Positions 24,101 through 33,500 of a stretch of DNA of 64,000 bases are shown piece by piece. Origin of the DNA: Blastomussa wellsi (taxonomy: Eukaryota > Cnidaria > Anthozoa > Scleractinia > Plerogyridae). Location of the stretch: positions 1,493,315 to 1,557,314 of the forward strand of contig OX393569.1 in NCBI GenBank assembly GCA_947652115.1, in the 5' to 3' direction. The first letter of the stretch is position 1. Each line of letters begins with the position of its first letter. The notes below the pieces were generated by a model. It saw nothing but the letters and a program-made list of their open reading frames with translations, did no database searches and was not told where the DNA came from. Made by a program: the position numbers and the translations under genes.

Positions 24101-27100
24101 AAGGACTTGGCATATAAATGTTTTTGCCAAAATTTTTATCGCAACCACTATTTATGGTAGCTTTTTCACGTGCAAATAATATTTCCGAGTAAATTTTGAA
24201 TGAACAGATAGTTGAAATATTATGTCGTCCAGGTGAAAACAGAACTGAACTGTTTTTCATCATCCGTTTCATTACTTCAGGTTCTGTGTTTTCTGTTCTT
24301 TGCTCCCCTCAAGTTCATTCAGAAGTCTGTGTTTCAGGGACTTCTGGCCATTCCGTGTAGACTCGGAGTTTGCTCGCTCAATTTGATAGCGGGGAATTAA
24401 ACCAAAGTACCATGCCCATGTTACAAAAATCGGAATGGCCTAGATGTCCAAGCACTGTTGTCTGGGCACCGGCAAAGGAATACTCAGATACTAGAAGGCA
24501 AGTTACTTACAGGAAATAACAAGAATGTGAATGTTAGAAAACAAAAGATTTTTTGGTGTTAATGATCCCTGTGGTCATGCTTTAAATGTAGTTAAATGTT
24601 AATTTAACTTAGTTAACGGCAAGGAGAAAGTTTGCTCAGTGTTTGGTGTGGCAGCTTTTATTGGCCAGCCTTGCAGGGCTCGGGGGCCTTAGCATTTGTG
24701 GCGTTGCTACCGTCATGCTGCAGTTCCGGGCTGTTGTCAGGGTATTTCAGGCATTCGCAGGATCAGTGGTATTCCAACGCATTTTATGAGTGCGCCATAG
24801 CATGTGCTTGTAGCTTTACTAAGTGTACAGGGTGATCTCCCCCTTTTTTTGTGGCATGGCATTCCTGGTTGGCATCACTGGATTTTTTTTGTGGCCTAGT
24901 GTTTTACCGAGGCGTTTATTATTGTACTTTTTAGCTTCTTCCACTGAACTTCTAGTTGAAGTTCAAAGTGACGGGTGCAAGGGCTGAGGCTGGGTTAGGC
25001 AGGCTGGGTTGCAGGAAGGGCAGGCTTTTGGAGTGTATCTGGGTTTGGGGTCGGCAGCTCCAGCCCCGGATTCCTGGGAACCCAACCACCATTTGCGACA
25101 AAGGCGTTAACTGCTTGATACAATATTTGACAATCTCACAATATGTTCAACATGAAATTTTAAGTTAGCCACAATCCTTGAGTTAGAGAAGATGGAATGA
25201 TTATTACTGAATTACTGAAATGAATTCTTCATGCCCCCAAAACAATTTTGTATCTTGAAATCTGTCAATGACAAAATGTACAAATGAATTATGTACTAGT
25301 GCTTTATCAGGGGTTTCAAAACAAGCCGGCGGCTGCCTGAGTTCTACCAGCTACTTGACTATTATGCCGCCGGCTACTCTGGTCATAGCAATCAGCTTGT
25401 GACCAAAAACGTCACTTATAACAGTCGCCTACTCTTTCAGTCGGTGACACCTACTTCAAAACATTTTGAAATCCCTGCTTTATGCATAGTTCTGTTTTCT
25501 AAACATATGGAAGGAGGGACAATCATAGACCAAAATGCGACTCGATGTTGTAAACATCACAACAAGTAACATTCCCTGTTAAATATTACATTGTGGAAAA
25601 CAAACCTGACATATTCCTCAGAGAGTGTAGATGGCCATAATTTTGATGCGGGAGCCTCTCTCACATTGAGTAAATCCTCCTGTGGCAAAACGTTAACCAA
25701 TAAACAATTATTAATAACAAACATTGAGTGTGATAATAGTTGCGGTTACACACACCTTCCATCAGAGGTGCCCGCATGGGTAATTCGCTTGGGTTGGGAT
25801 CAGCTTGGGTTTTCAGTCAGGTTAGATCTGTTGGTTACATTACAAATAATTACCTGAACGAGGTGAACTTTTGCTTCTCTTACAAGGATCTCAGAATTGA
25901 CTTACAAATGCATCATTTATAAGCCCAGTTTTAAACGCTATTTTTGTTAATAACTATTGTGTGAATTTCACGACTAAAATTTTCGAATTTGTAACTAACT
26001 TTTCGTAACTGGTCACAACATGGTGACCTTAATTTTCTTTAATTTTGAGCCCTGCTCTATTTCATAGAAATCGTTGTATGCAAGCTGGTCAATAGCCGAG
26101 CGTGTAGGGCCGGTCATTCAGTGACAAAGTACCAGAATGAGTAATGCTATTCCATGATGCTATTCCATGCTACTCGCAGTTTTGGTGCAAATTCACAAAA
26201 AAAATTGTATCCAGCATGTGCTCCAGAGTATGCAGTTTCCTTTTATTGTCATTTGCTACATCCTGATTGGTGGAACAGCTTTGTGATTAGATAAACCATA
26301 TAGATAAACCATTCAACTGGTTCTGGAATTACCCATGCCATGGAATTAAAAAAAACTTGGTTCTGGAATTACCCATGCCATGGGTAATTCCTTTGTATTC
26401 TTTAACTGTGGTAATACCAATCACACACAAAACACACACTCCCCTTTGGGTAAAGTCCTACTTTCCTGAGGGCAAAAGGGCCAGTGGAACCGCAACTAAT
26501 ACATGCGTATGTTTGTACATTACAAATTTCCCACACTTAATGAAATTTTACTTTGCACAAGTATTGCTCTTTTTAATTATATAAGCAGCGTAAATTTATA
26601 CGACTCGGCAAAACCATAGTAAGATATCTTGCACTGGGTACTTAAGACAAAAGGAAAAATTAATTTCGTTGGAAAACGCGAGGTTGTTTCGAGAGTTAAA
26701 TAATACACAGCTTGTCACCTTGGAATACGTAACACGTGGCTTAATTTTCTCCATTTCTTCTTCTCCTTTCTTAGAGTCGGCAAGACCTCCGTTTGTCTGG
26801 TCAGCTTTTCCTAAAATAACAAATCCATGTTTAAAATTAAACATAACTTAATACCCAGAGCAGCTATTTTTGGAAGCATGACCAGGTAAGATGAATGACT
26901 CGTCTTTTATAGTCGCGCGTTTCCAAAAACAAAGTTGTGTTGTTTTATGGTTTATATTTCACGAAACTGCCACAGTCCCTACAAATTCTGCGTCTTTGCT
27001 ACTTCACACCCAAGAAGGATATGCTTTTAAGCCCTGCTTTGGTAAACTTGTTTGATAAACTTTGAGGTTTTATACAATTATAAAGCATACCTTGGCCAGA

Positions 27101-27157
27101 TAACCCCTCTTTTGTATTAACGGCATCGTTTGCTGCTGACAATTCAGCAACCTCCAT
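8765..27157 (-). CDS. EIF4ENIF1: eIF4E transporter 4E-T, complete 14-exon gene
   Basis: 4E-T shuttles and represses eIF4E and scaffolds P-bodies with DDX6 and LSM14. Exons in order: 27091-27157, 26719-26810, 25606-25679, 23800-23892, 20869-21094, 18826-18997, 18469-18609, 18014-18064, 16808-17007, 16144-16225, 15324-15715, 13760-14000, 10452-12230, 8765-8967. Phases match at every junction (3813 nt, 1270 aa; human about 985). The eIF4E-binding motif YSKEDLL (YxxxxLphi) is at residues 51-57, split by intron 2. VWDPEVWH follows. DGIVLSPQRQSF and then an Arg/Glu-rich segment match the family. The DDX6-binding Cup-homology region EPEWF...METMELKGFDD-type sequence lies at about 255-276. MVAFNLLVEKMKSSGTLP in exon 11 and the C-terminal LSKWFSEDVLQQ with VVSVEELERQQ are family signatures. 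Exon 13 is long, low in complexity, rich in Pro/Ser/His/Met and has a nine-Ala run. The acceptor of exon 12 is the weakest junction. Confidence 0.95.
10165..10440. mobile_element. Foldback element beside exon 13 donor
   Basis: The core 10324-10438 is an almost perfect palindrome: AACAATTATTCCACTCGCGC with TTGTTGGATATGAGATGG in one arm and the inverse in the other. A related palindrome lies at 30807-30922. The left part (10165-10340) matches 28795-28965 in reverse orientation. It sits about a dozen bases inside intron 13 of EIF4ENIF1. Confidence 0.75.
12329..13115. mobile_element. TTAA-flanked DNA element (Kolobok/piggyBac-like)
   Basis: The ends AGGAGAACGG and, inverted, AGGAGAACGG are perfect 10-bp terminal inverted repeats. 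TTAA lies immediately outside each end (12325-12328 and 13116-13119), the target of piggyBac and Kolobok transposons. Ends starting AGG rather than CCC favour Kolobok (inference). The interior encodes a broken plus-strand frame (about 12651-13019) with a cysteine cluster, ECLCCKEIEEA, resembling the cytoplasmic ballast domain of P2X7-like proteins. No transposase is recognisable, so it is non-autonomous or decayed. It lies in intron 12 of EIF4ENIF1. Confidence 0.75.
14185..14616. mobile_element. 432-bp foldback MITE, TTAA-type target
   Basis: AGTGCACCTAACCCC at the left is mirrored by GGGGTTAGGTGCACT at the right. Inner arms of about 60 bp around 14325-14470 are almost perfectly complementary. 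It is flanked by TTAA (14181-14184) and TCAA (14617-14620), which fits a TTAA duplication with one later change. Confidence 0.75.
16470..16680. repeat. Dispersed repeat, copy 1
   Basis: About 200 bp including AGAATCCATGTTGTCGTGCG and TCTGTTCAGTAAT is shared with 38205-38400 at roughly 75-80% by eye, in the same orientation. It is not protein-coding and lies in intron 9 of EIF4ENIF1. Confidence 0.65.
17188..17460 (+). mobile_element. tRNA-derived SINE with Meta-type central domain
   Basis: The head TGGCCTGACGGTTAGTGCGC resembles a pol III A box. It is followed by a conserved body with TTGTGTTCTTGGGCAAGAG and CACCCAGGTGTATTAATGGG. The same head and body occur at 63868-64000 and, inverted, at 48245-48385. 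The B box is damaged. The body resembles the central domain of the MetaSINE superfamily (recalled, not searched). It lies in intron 8 of EIF4ENIF1. Confidence 0.75.
19190..19525 (+). mobile_element. 3' end of a CR1/L2-like LINE
   Basis: The plus strand translates in one frame to a string ending LWNSLDNDLKLCNSSSNFKR then a stop. This is typical of the C-terminus of CR1/L2-type LINE ORF2. An untranslated tail follows with TGAAAAGCCCTCTTAGGGAG and an (ATTGT)n terminus at about 19507-19525. The tail motif recurs at the 3' end of the SINE at 57180, suggesting that SINE borrows this LINE's 3' end. The copy is 5'-truncated. Confidence 0.75.
19711..19888. mobile_element. Foldback MITE
   Basis: Arms of about 75 bp: GGTTTACTGGCGTAATAAAA and CCATGCAGGATGTTGGGA on the left are mirrored on the right around a short spacer. 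The ends are ACCACA and TGTGGT. It lies in intron 5 of EIF4ENIF1. Confidence 0.8.
20113..20480. repeat. Intronic duplicated segment, copy X1
   Basis: This 360-bp stretch matches 23933-24278 at about 80-85% by eye in the same orientation. Shared words include TGTTTTGCTGACAGACTTCA and GTGAAAACAGAACTGAACTG. It lies in intron 5 of EIF4ENIF1; the partner is in intron 3. It is not coding. Confidence 0.75.
21133..21246. mobile_element. Short MITE with TTGACTGAGT ends
   Basis: TTGACTGAGTGGGAGGGCCG and the inverted right end TTGACTGAGTTAGGTCGTGC share both the outer and the CCGGACGG words. It is about 115 bp, in intron 4 of EIF4ENIF1 close to the exon 5 acceptor. Confidence 0.6.
22408..23660 (+). mobile_element. 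DNA transposon carrying a RecQ-like helicase fragment
   Basis: The ends TAGACTGTTCACA and, inverted, TAGACTGTTCACA are perfect 13-bp terminal inverted repeats. CTCAATTT flanks both sides (22400-22407 and 23662-23669, with one extra C at the right), an 8-9 bp target duplication. The same flanking sequence without an insertion is present at about 24371-24390, an empty paralogous site. Subterminal sequence (CGAAGGGGTAGGGGG and TTCTTTTGCGTTGAAA words) recurs at 41606-41795, evidently a related non-autonomous copy. It sits in intron 4 of EIF4ENIF1. Confidence 0.8.
22724..23185 (+). pseudogene. RecQ-like SF2 helicase, N-terminal half only
   Basis: RecQ helicases unwind DNA 3'-5' using ATP. From ATG at 22724 the 153-residue frame shows motif I LLTGFGKS, motif Ia VVSPLKSIMNEQ and a motif II variant VVEECHTVE (DEAH-like, with E for D). 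It stops right after motif II. Motifs III-VI, the second RecA lobe and the zinc/RQC region are absent. The gene lies inside a transposon with inverted repeats, so it is probably element cargo rather than a host helicase. Whether it is a truncated copy or joins a missing exon cannot be decided here. Confidence 0.75.
23933..24278. repeat. Intronic duplicated segment, copy X2
   Basis: Partner of 20113-20480 in the same orientation. It lies in intron 3 of EIF4ENIF1, just upstream (in gene direction) of exon 4, and is followed directly by the second duplicated block at 24300-24515. Confidence 0.75.
24300..24515. repeat. Duplicated block Y2 with a copied splice donor
   Basis: It matches two pieces of sequence now separated by the RecQ element: about 22340-22407 and 23662-23805. 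Near its end, AGTTACTTACAGGA repeats the minus-strand donor of exon 4 (donor at 23794-23799) plus a few exon bases. The rest of exon 4 is not duplicated. The parts starting GTCTGTGTTTCAGGGACTTC also resemble the inner part of the MITE at 43310. Confidence 0.7.
25308..25477. mobile_element. hAT-like MITE with 6-bp TSD
   Basis: CAGGGGTTTCAAAACA at the left and CAGGGATTTCAAAATG (inverted) at the right are the terminal repeats. CTTTAT flanks both ends directly (25302-25307 and 25478-25483). The element is 170 bp and non-coding, in intron 3 of EIF4ENIF1. Confidence 0.75.
26295..26398. repeat. Tandem 25-mer and palindrome
   Basis: GGTTCTGGAATTACCCATGC continuing to CATGG occurs twice within about 50 bp, and the second copy runs into a perfect palindrome, GAATTACCCATG then CATGGGTAATTC. 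It lies in intron 2 of EIF4ENIF1. Confidence 0.7.
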
Positions 27158-27463
27158 CTGAAAACTCAGCGTAGAAAGTTGTCGAAACTTGAGCAGAAAC
27201 TTCCCTGAAAAGAGGTTAATTCCTTGATGAATTTAACCTCGAGGAAACCTGCTTTCATTACAAAAGCCGAGGAAATTAATATCTTGTACTCCTCGCGCGT
27301 ACACCGTCAACGTCCATTTTGAAAACCACGAAGGAAATCGCACAAAGTAGCGCTTGCGTATTTACGTTGCCTCACTTCAAAGAGGAGCATTTCCGCTTCT
27401 TGAGGGGAGGGGTTGTAATTGGTCTAACAAAAAGTGGGTGGGGGACGGGGGAAAGGTCCTTTT

Positions 27464-27687
27464 GGTCAGCACCAACAATCGCGACCTCTGGGAAGGTCCA
27501 ACACCGGAAGTCCGTGATTTTCGGACTTCCCGTCACTCTGCGAATGCACAAAATCAAATCTGACAAATCTGATCGGCTGAAAGCTACAAAACGAGTACTC
27601 TACGCATGCTCACAATTTGGTTGCGGCCAGAGGTCGCGATTCCTTGGTGCTGACCAAACGAATCGCGGCCTCTGGGGACGAGAATGA
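27464..27687. mobile_element. Relative of the 43310 MULE-type MITE
   Basis: TTGGTCAGCACCAACAATCG on the left and, inverted, TTGGTCAGCACCAAGGAATCG-like sequence on the right form the arms. The right end finishes CCTCTGGGGACGAGA, as in 43310-43559. The left end looks truncated and no clear duplication is visible. Confidence 0.65.
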
Positions 27688-27969
27688 ACATCTTCACGTA
27701 TATAATTTTAGCGTTCTCAGGGCTGTTTTTGTCTTCAGTCATATTTTGGAACTAGGCTAACGGCAAAACTTGCAGATCATATCACAACTGTTTATGACAA
27801 GAATGGGAAAAAACGGAAACTGGGGGTGCTTTAAATAGTATTTTTTGGCACTTTTTCCTTTATATTTTTTTAGTTATTTGAACTATCCAAGTGCCAGTAC
27901 TCTGAACTTTTATTCATCATTTATTTGAAGAATCTATGCCCATTAATGGGAAAAATCCGCCCTGAATCA

Positions 27970-28085
27970 TACTCATATTCATACTCAGTGTTTATTGGAC
28001 AAGTCCGTTCAAGGGGGAAAGGTGCAGTGAGGTTATTCCTATGTTAAGAACCAGCCCGTTGAAAGAGGCCAGACCACAACAGGTG
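27970..28085. repeat. Dispersed repeat, short copy
   Basis: CATACTCAGTGTTTATTGGA, CAAGTCCGTTCAAGGGGGAA and AGGCCAGACCACAAC match the longer copy at 39668-39985 in the same orientation. Confidence 0.65.
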
Positions 28086-28261
28086 AAACACATCAATTTG
28101 ACGCTTTCCTTATAGGTGCAGCGCACTCGATTTTCTAAGTCCGTTTTAAATTTAAATTAGCATTTCTCTTTTAAGGGGAAAACGGCAATTGGACACTAAG
28201 GACTATAAATAACAGATGAAATGATCAGTTATATTATAACACGAGCGTGGGACAAATAAAA

Positions 28262-28347
28262 AAATCGGAGTCCCCAACAAATTTCGAACCCTTGACCTCT
28301 CAGATACTGGTCGGGCACTCCAACCAACTGAGCTACCAGCTACCATT
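28262..28347 (-). mobile_element. tRNA-like sequence (SINE head or tRNA relic)
   Basis: On the minus strand GGTAGCTCAGTTGGTTGGAG is a good pol III A-box region and GGTCAAGGGTTCGAA a B box, about 50 bp apart. The arms of a cloverleaf do not all pair, so I take it as a tRNA-derived repeat, not a functional tRNA. Confidence 0.6.
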
Positions 28348-28794
28348 TTTTACAGTACGGCAAAATAGGTTCTTGTATTTTGGGGTTGTTATTGACAATT
28401 TAGGCTGAGTGGGTTTTTAATCAGGTTCTTAATTTATATGGGAAGACAAAGCTGTTGATTACTAGGAAAAAATAATAAAATTGGGTTTGTTCCTTCACTA
28501 TACAACATTTATTCATCACTGAATTGGCATAAGTCTACCAAAAGTGACTAAGCAATGTATATGTAGTTACCGGTAAAAGCATCTTTTCAACAAGAGCTGT
28601 GCATTAAAATGTACTACAACCCTCATATAAAAACCTGCTGATATTTGCTTGACTAAAAAGGTTCTTATATTTTGGGGTATTAAAATGGAAAATTTCTGCC
28701 AGCAGGTTCTTAAACCGCTAGGTTCTTACATGCGGGTTTCTACTGTATATGACAGCACCCTGCATACATTTTTCAGTTTATACGAAGGCTGTGG

Positions 28795-28965
28795 AATAAT
28801 TGATTTATTAAAAACGCCCCTAAAATATTGTACAAACATTGCAAAAATGCATTCTTTTACGTGTACACGTACCTTTTTGGTTGGTCAATGGTAGATGAGC
28901 TCATATAACATTGCCTCTCAACCAATCAAAACTCAGGAAATTCAATATACCATAGCCAGTTTATA
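28795..28965 (-). repeat. Reverse copy of the 10165 element
   Basis: The minus strand matches 10165-10340: TGGTATATTGAATTTCCTGA, TTGATTGGTTGAGAGGCAAT, and AAAGAATGCATTTTTGCAAT words occur in the same order. The palindromic half is missing. Confidence 0.75.
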
Positions 28966-29244
28966 ATAATGTTTCATATTATCTTCGTTTTTAGGGCGGT
29001 CTACCTTGATCGGCCTCTGGCCTGTCGTAGACCACCTCACTGTATAAGTTTTTATTTTTTCAGTTGTAAAACAGGGACAACCTCGTTCCCAGGGAACGAG
29101 GTTGAAAGCTAAATAAATGAAAAAAATAAATAAAACATGGTTCGATGACGTCTCATGCAAACAAAGAATAAAGACAATGAGAGTGAAGAATGATTGTCAC
29201 ATTGAATTTTCAATTTATGCAATTGGAAAGCCTGAAAAATGAGA

Positions 29245-29305
29245 ACACGTGACCTCCGCGATACCGGTGCGATGCTCTACCGACTGAGCTATGAAGCCAC
29301 ATATT
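29245..29305 (-). mobile_element. tRNA-like sequence (SINE head or tRNA relic)
   Basis: The minus strand reads TTCATAGCTCAGTCGGTAGA followed by GCATCGCACCGGTATCGCGG and AGGTCACGTGTTC, i.e. A and B boxes at tRNA spacing. The acceptor stem does not pair, so it is probably SINE-derived. Confidence 0.6.
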
Positions 29306-30444
29306 AGGAGCGAGGTCTATTTATGGAGTTCATATTGGAAATTCACTTCGATGATCATTCTTCACTTTCACCTACATCTGTAGTTCAAATATGAATTATT
29401 TCATATACTTTGCAAGACAATGTGTGACTTCGTCAAGAGAAAATGTTCTTGCTATTTAAGGCAAAGCATAATATCGAACTGGGCATTTTAATGTGCGTCA
29501 TCGCTGTACGAGTCCCGCCCTTTTTGCAACCTTATTATCACTTATTTCGCTGAAATTTAATTTCGAAAAAATGGATAATGGTAATGGTAATGTAAATTTC
29601 GCGAGAATTAATTTTGCCAAAAATCCCGTTGAAGTGAGCTAAATTTGGCGAATTTAATCGCACCAACTCCCAATCGCCATATTTGAACAGCACAATTTTA
29701 AAACGACCTCAAAGTAGACAATTTAGCATTTACGAGAGGTCTTCTTTCCATCGTATCTGTTGCATGTTTCGGAGGAAGAGAGCGTCAAAACTAACATATG
29801 CCATAATTGGTAACGAAGCTACGGAAATATTTAGGCCAGGACAAGGTCAAAACTGGTCATAATTTGACGATAGACTACTACACACTCACCAAATGCATTC
29901 TTAAAATGTTCACTTTCACACTGTTTGCTTGCGGTTAGCTTTTATTTGTTGGCTAGGGCAATACTATAAGTAAAATTATTACGAGAGTTATCTTTTGCCT
30001 GCTAGTGCAGTGGTGAGATAGGGATGTTGGCATGCCAGAGCTTCCGGGTTCGATTCTGGTTGTTGACTAGCCTGCGTAGCTGGCGGGACTCGCGGTGAAG
30101 TGCTTTTGTTTTTAAGGAGGCCGTCGCTGGAGCGGCAGAGCCGTGGGGAGACTGGAAATTTCCACTCGCGCGCGCGGCTTCGCTGCTTGACCTCGCGTGC
30201 TTTACCCGTGAATGCTGAGTAGCTCGCACTCTCAAATCCCGCCGGATAAGAAGGCTAGTTGCTGACGTACATTTTTTCTTTCTTTTTTGTGGGGAAAAAA
30301 ATTTGATGACAGCCAAAAAATTTAAAGGTGTCGCTAAAATGGAATCGACGTCGCTGTCAATGAATTTCATACAGCAGGAATTTAGCCCTACATTGTTCAG
30401 AAGGGAACACTTCAGAGAAATGTCATCATCCTTAACAAAAGTAT

Positions 30445-30450
30445 TTTATT
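30445..30450 (-). promoter_or_regulatory. Candidate MDH2 polyadenylation signal
   Basis: AATAAA on the minus strand about 150 bases past the MDH2 stop codon. This is the first canonical hexamer I found downstream. Confidence 0.5.
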
Positions 30451-30597
30451 TTTTTTTAATTATCCTAACATGGATGGCTTTCACACGGGGTTAGCCATCA
30501 GTTCAACTGACTGGAAAAGAGCTATACAGTTCGATAAATTAACAGGGAGTGAACGGATGAAACTCCTGCTTGAGATCTGGAAAACACTACAAGTCAA

Positions 30598-33500
30598 TCA
30601 TTTTCCCAAAACGAACTGTTCGCCTTTCTTGATGTTTTTCTTCAGCTCGGGGATCACCTGAAATTCGAGAAAGATCACATTAGTTAGGCGAGAAGGACAG
30701 AGCGGTATGAGAATTCCGCGCAGGAAATCATCTTCGAGACTCGAGACGCACGCAGACGAATACAACTACCATGGTTCCCTGCGTGCAACCCTCGTAGAGG
30801 AAATATAACAATTATTCCATTCGCCCGCGTTGGATATGAAGTGATAAAATAACCAACGAGCGCGTAGCGCGAGTTGGTTATTATCACTTCATATCCAACA
30901 AGGGCGAATGGAATAATTGTTTTAGTAAATTCTCAAACCGGGTTTTGCCGCCGATTTTTATTTCCACAATTTAACAAAGCGTAAAATAAAAACTTTGGTG
31001 CACTATTTTCCATATGACGTAAAACTCCGACTATTGGCTCATAGTCGGAGTTTTTTAGCCAATCAAAAAGCTAGAAATGCAATATTCGGAGCTGAGAATA
31101 TACTAACGGGCATTAGCAAATTGCTTTGGTTGATTGGTTTAAAAATCTTGCGCCACTATTTCAACCAATCAGGAGTAAAACCATAAACAACCGTGACTCG
31201 CGCGCACGTTTTCCCGCGCTTTGTGTCGGCTACGTGTAATTGCTTTGAGTTTTGATTGGTTCACTGGATTGTCTCCGTCCTTTGTGATTAGCCAAAGTAA
31301 TTGCTTTGGTTTGGGTCTTTATACGACGATGACAAAAATTGTAATGATTAAGTTTCTTAGCATACGAAACGTCAAGTTTATATGTTATATTTTCGATGTC
31401 TTTGTATAGGGTAAAAAACTAAAACTTTCTTTGACAAGCGGTTTTGTCTAGCTTCTTATTACCAGTAGTAAAAGTTACTATTATGTTCAGTTTTAAAAAC
31501 AAGTCGAGGTAACTGATAATTTCACTGACCTCTTCTAGTTTCCTTTTCTCATAAGCAGACAGCTGCCCGATTCCCAAGTTTGTTTTCACGCCATTGGGCT
31601 ACAGTGGAAGAAAACGAAAGTAAAAGAATGGAAAATGAACGGAGAGAAGAAAACCGAAAATGAAGGGAATTTAGAGAGCAAACAAGAGATACAAATGAAA
31701 GGGGAGGAAATGAATTGAAAGGCATGGAGAGGAAACGAAATAAAAGGCAAGGGAAAAAATGGTCTGCAACACAGCAAAAAGTTATAGTGGGGCGCCATGC
31801 GTAAGGAAAATTGGTAACCCATCTAACGTAACTGTCCGACCGACCGTAAGCCCCGATTAGGCCTGGGAACGGTTTTGCGTTACGTTGGGCAAATCGCACT
31901 GTTAAGCTAGGTCTGTTTTAGCAGAGATAGTTTCAAAACAACTGTGACGTCAATGTCTTTTCAGATAGACTGACGTTTTATGGTCCAGTGACAGCTGCCA
32001 AAACAAGGTATCCGCTGACCATTATCACATGACCATATCGAGGGCTCTGGTTAGGGCTCATTGAGGTCACGTGTTTTTAGAAAAGAGGAGAGGAAAAGAA
32101 AGGAAAATGAAAGAGAAGGAAAGGCAACATCTAATGACATGCACATACCCCAAGTTCTACAGGTGAAGCAAAGTATCCTGTGTCACAAACATCTGACTTT
32201 ATAAATGCACACTCCACCATGCCTTTCTTGCCATTAAGTGCATCAAGGACCTAAAAATAAGTGTATCAGCTACCCGGAGTGAACTATACAGGGAGGCTCC
32301 CAAGAAAAGGTTAACCTTTTAAGAATGGATGTAAAGGGTAGGGGTTTCATTAGTTTTACGATACAAAAGGGTACTGCTATTTCGTTATTTATTTTTAAGA
32401 GCTTTTCAAAATACTTCCAATGGACCCACTGAACAGTCAACCGACTCAACCCACATATAAGGGGTAATTAAAAAAACGAGTTTTAGACATTTTGAACATT
32501 TTCCAGTCAGTTATAGGCTAAATATGCTTCAAATTTCTCCAAAATGCATGTGCAAAATGAAGACATGCCAGGCTTTTCACTAGCATGGCATTTAACGACT
32601 TTTTAGTTCGGGCATGCGCACAAATCTTTATTATTTTTTTTTTGCTTTTCCTTTCTCCTTTCCTCGTATTTTTTTTATGCTTTTGTTGGCCTTTTACTGG
32701 GCTAACTTTCGGTTCAAGAATTGCCATGATTCAATGAGACGGGAAATACTTAACATAGAGTAGCCAAGGGTAAGTGATTGAAATTTTTCTCCTAGTTTTT
32801 GCCACAAATTTCTAAGAGTTTCCGTGCATATTTCAAGCTCCATTTGCCCAATCAATATCATCTGGGTATCATTGGAAAGCTCGTTCCCTCCTGCAGAACT
32901 GGGGTAAATGGAATTCCTATTTTGGTCTAAGCTGATGACATCAGAAGCGAACAAAGGTCAAGGTCTGCCATGACCGGTTATGGCCGGTTTAGGAGTCAAT
33001 GGGTTAGAGAGAAGTAGTAACCCTTTTGTAGGTTTACAAGAGGAAGGTACCATTTTCTTATCAAAGATATTTCTGTAAGGTTAAGGAGTTGGACCTTGGG
33101 GTGGATGCTCCCCCTATAAAAGTATTCAAATCGTGCCTTTGCAACAGACCACAAAGCTCTAATAAACTGCATCAACTCCTAACGAGCCAGGTGCTCAACA
33201 TTAGCGGTTGCCTGAGGCAACTAAAACTACTTTCAGGCAACCAGTTTTTAGGAAAAATAAAGGGCTGGTTGCCTGAGATTGTCCAGCATTTGCCATAAGG
33301 AAGACCTTAATTTTTTTCTAATTTCGAGTACTGCAAGCCTCAACTTGACCTGTTAATATTTTTAGAAACACAGCAATACCTAGTAAGTTAAAACTGATAC
33401 CAGTTACTTACAGATGAAATAAACTTAGTTCCAGCATAGGCCATAGAAAGTGTAGCAGATCCCTAAAACACAAATGCATTTATCAAACATTAATTAATTG

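Larger units (their letters stand above)
27158..30597. other. Intergenic region between EIF4ENIF1 and MDH2
   Basis: It contains the 5' leader and promoter of EIF4ENIF1 (near 27158-27330, where the ATG follows a possible TTTTCAG acceptor, so the leader may be spliced) and the 3' end of MDH2 at the right. Between them are repeats listed separately: a MULE-MITE relative, a dispersed repeat, two tRNA-like sequences and a reverse copy of the 10165 element. About 29080-29100 holds a palindrome, CTCGTTCCCAGGGAACGAG. I saw no gene. Confidence 0.6.

Noticed and set aside
31549..31899. Ser/Phe-rich minus frames over 31549-31899
   Set aside because: They come from a long pyrimidine-rich tract and overlap MDH2 exon 13 in the wrong frame.
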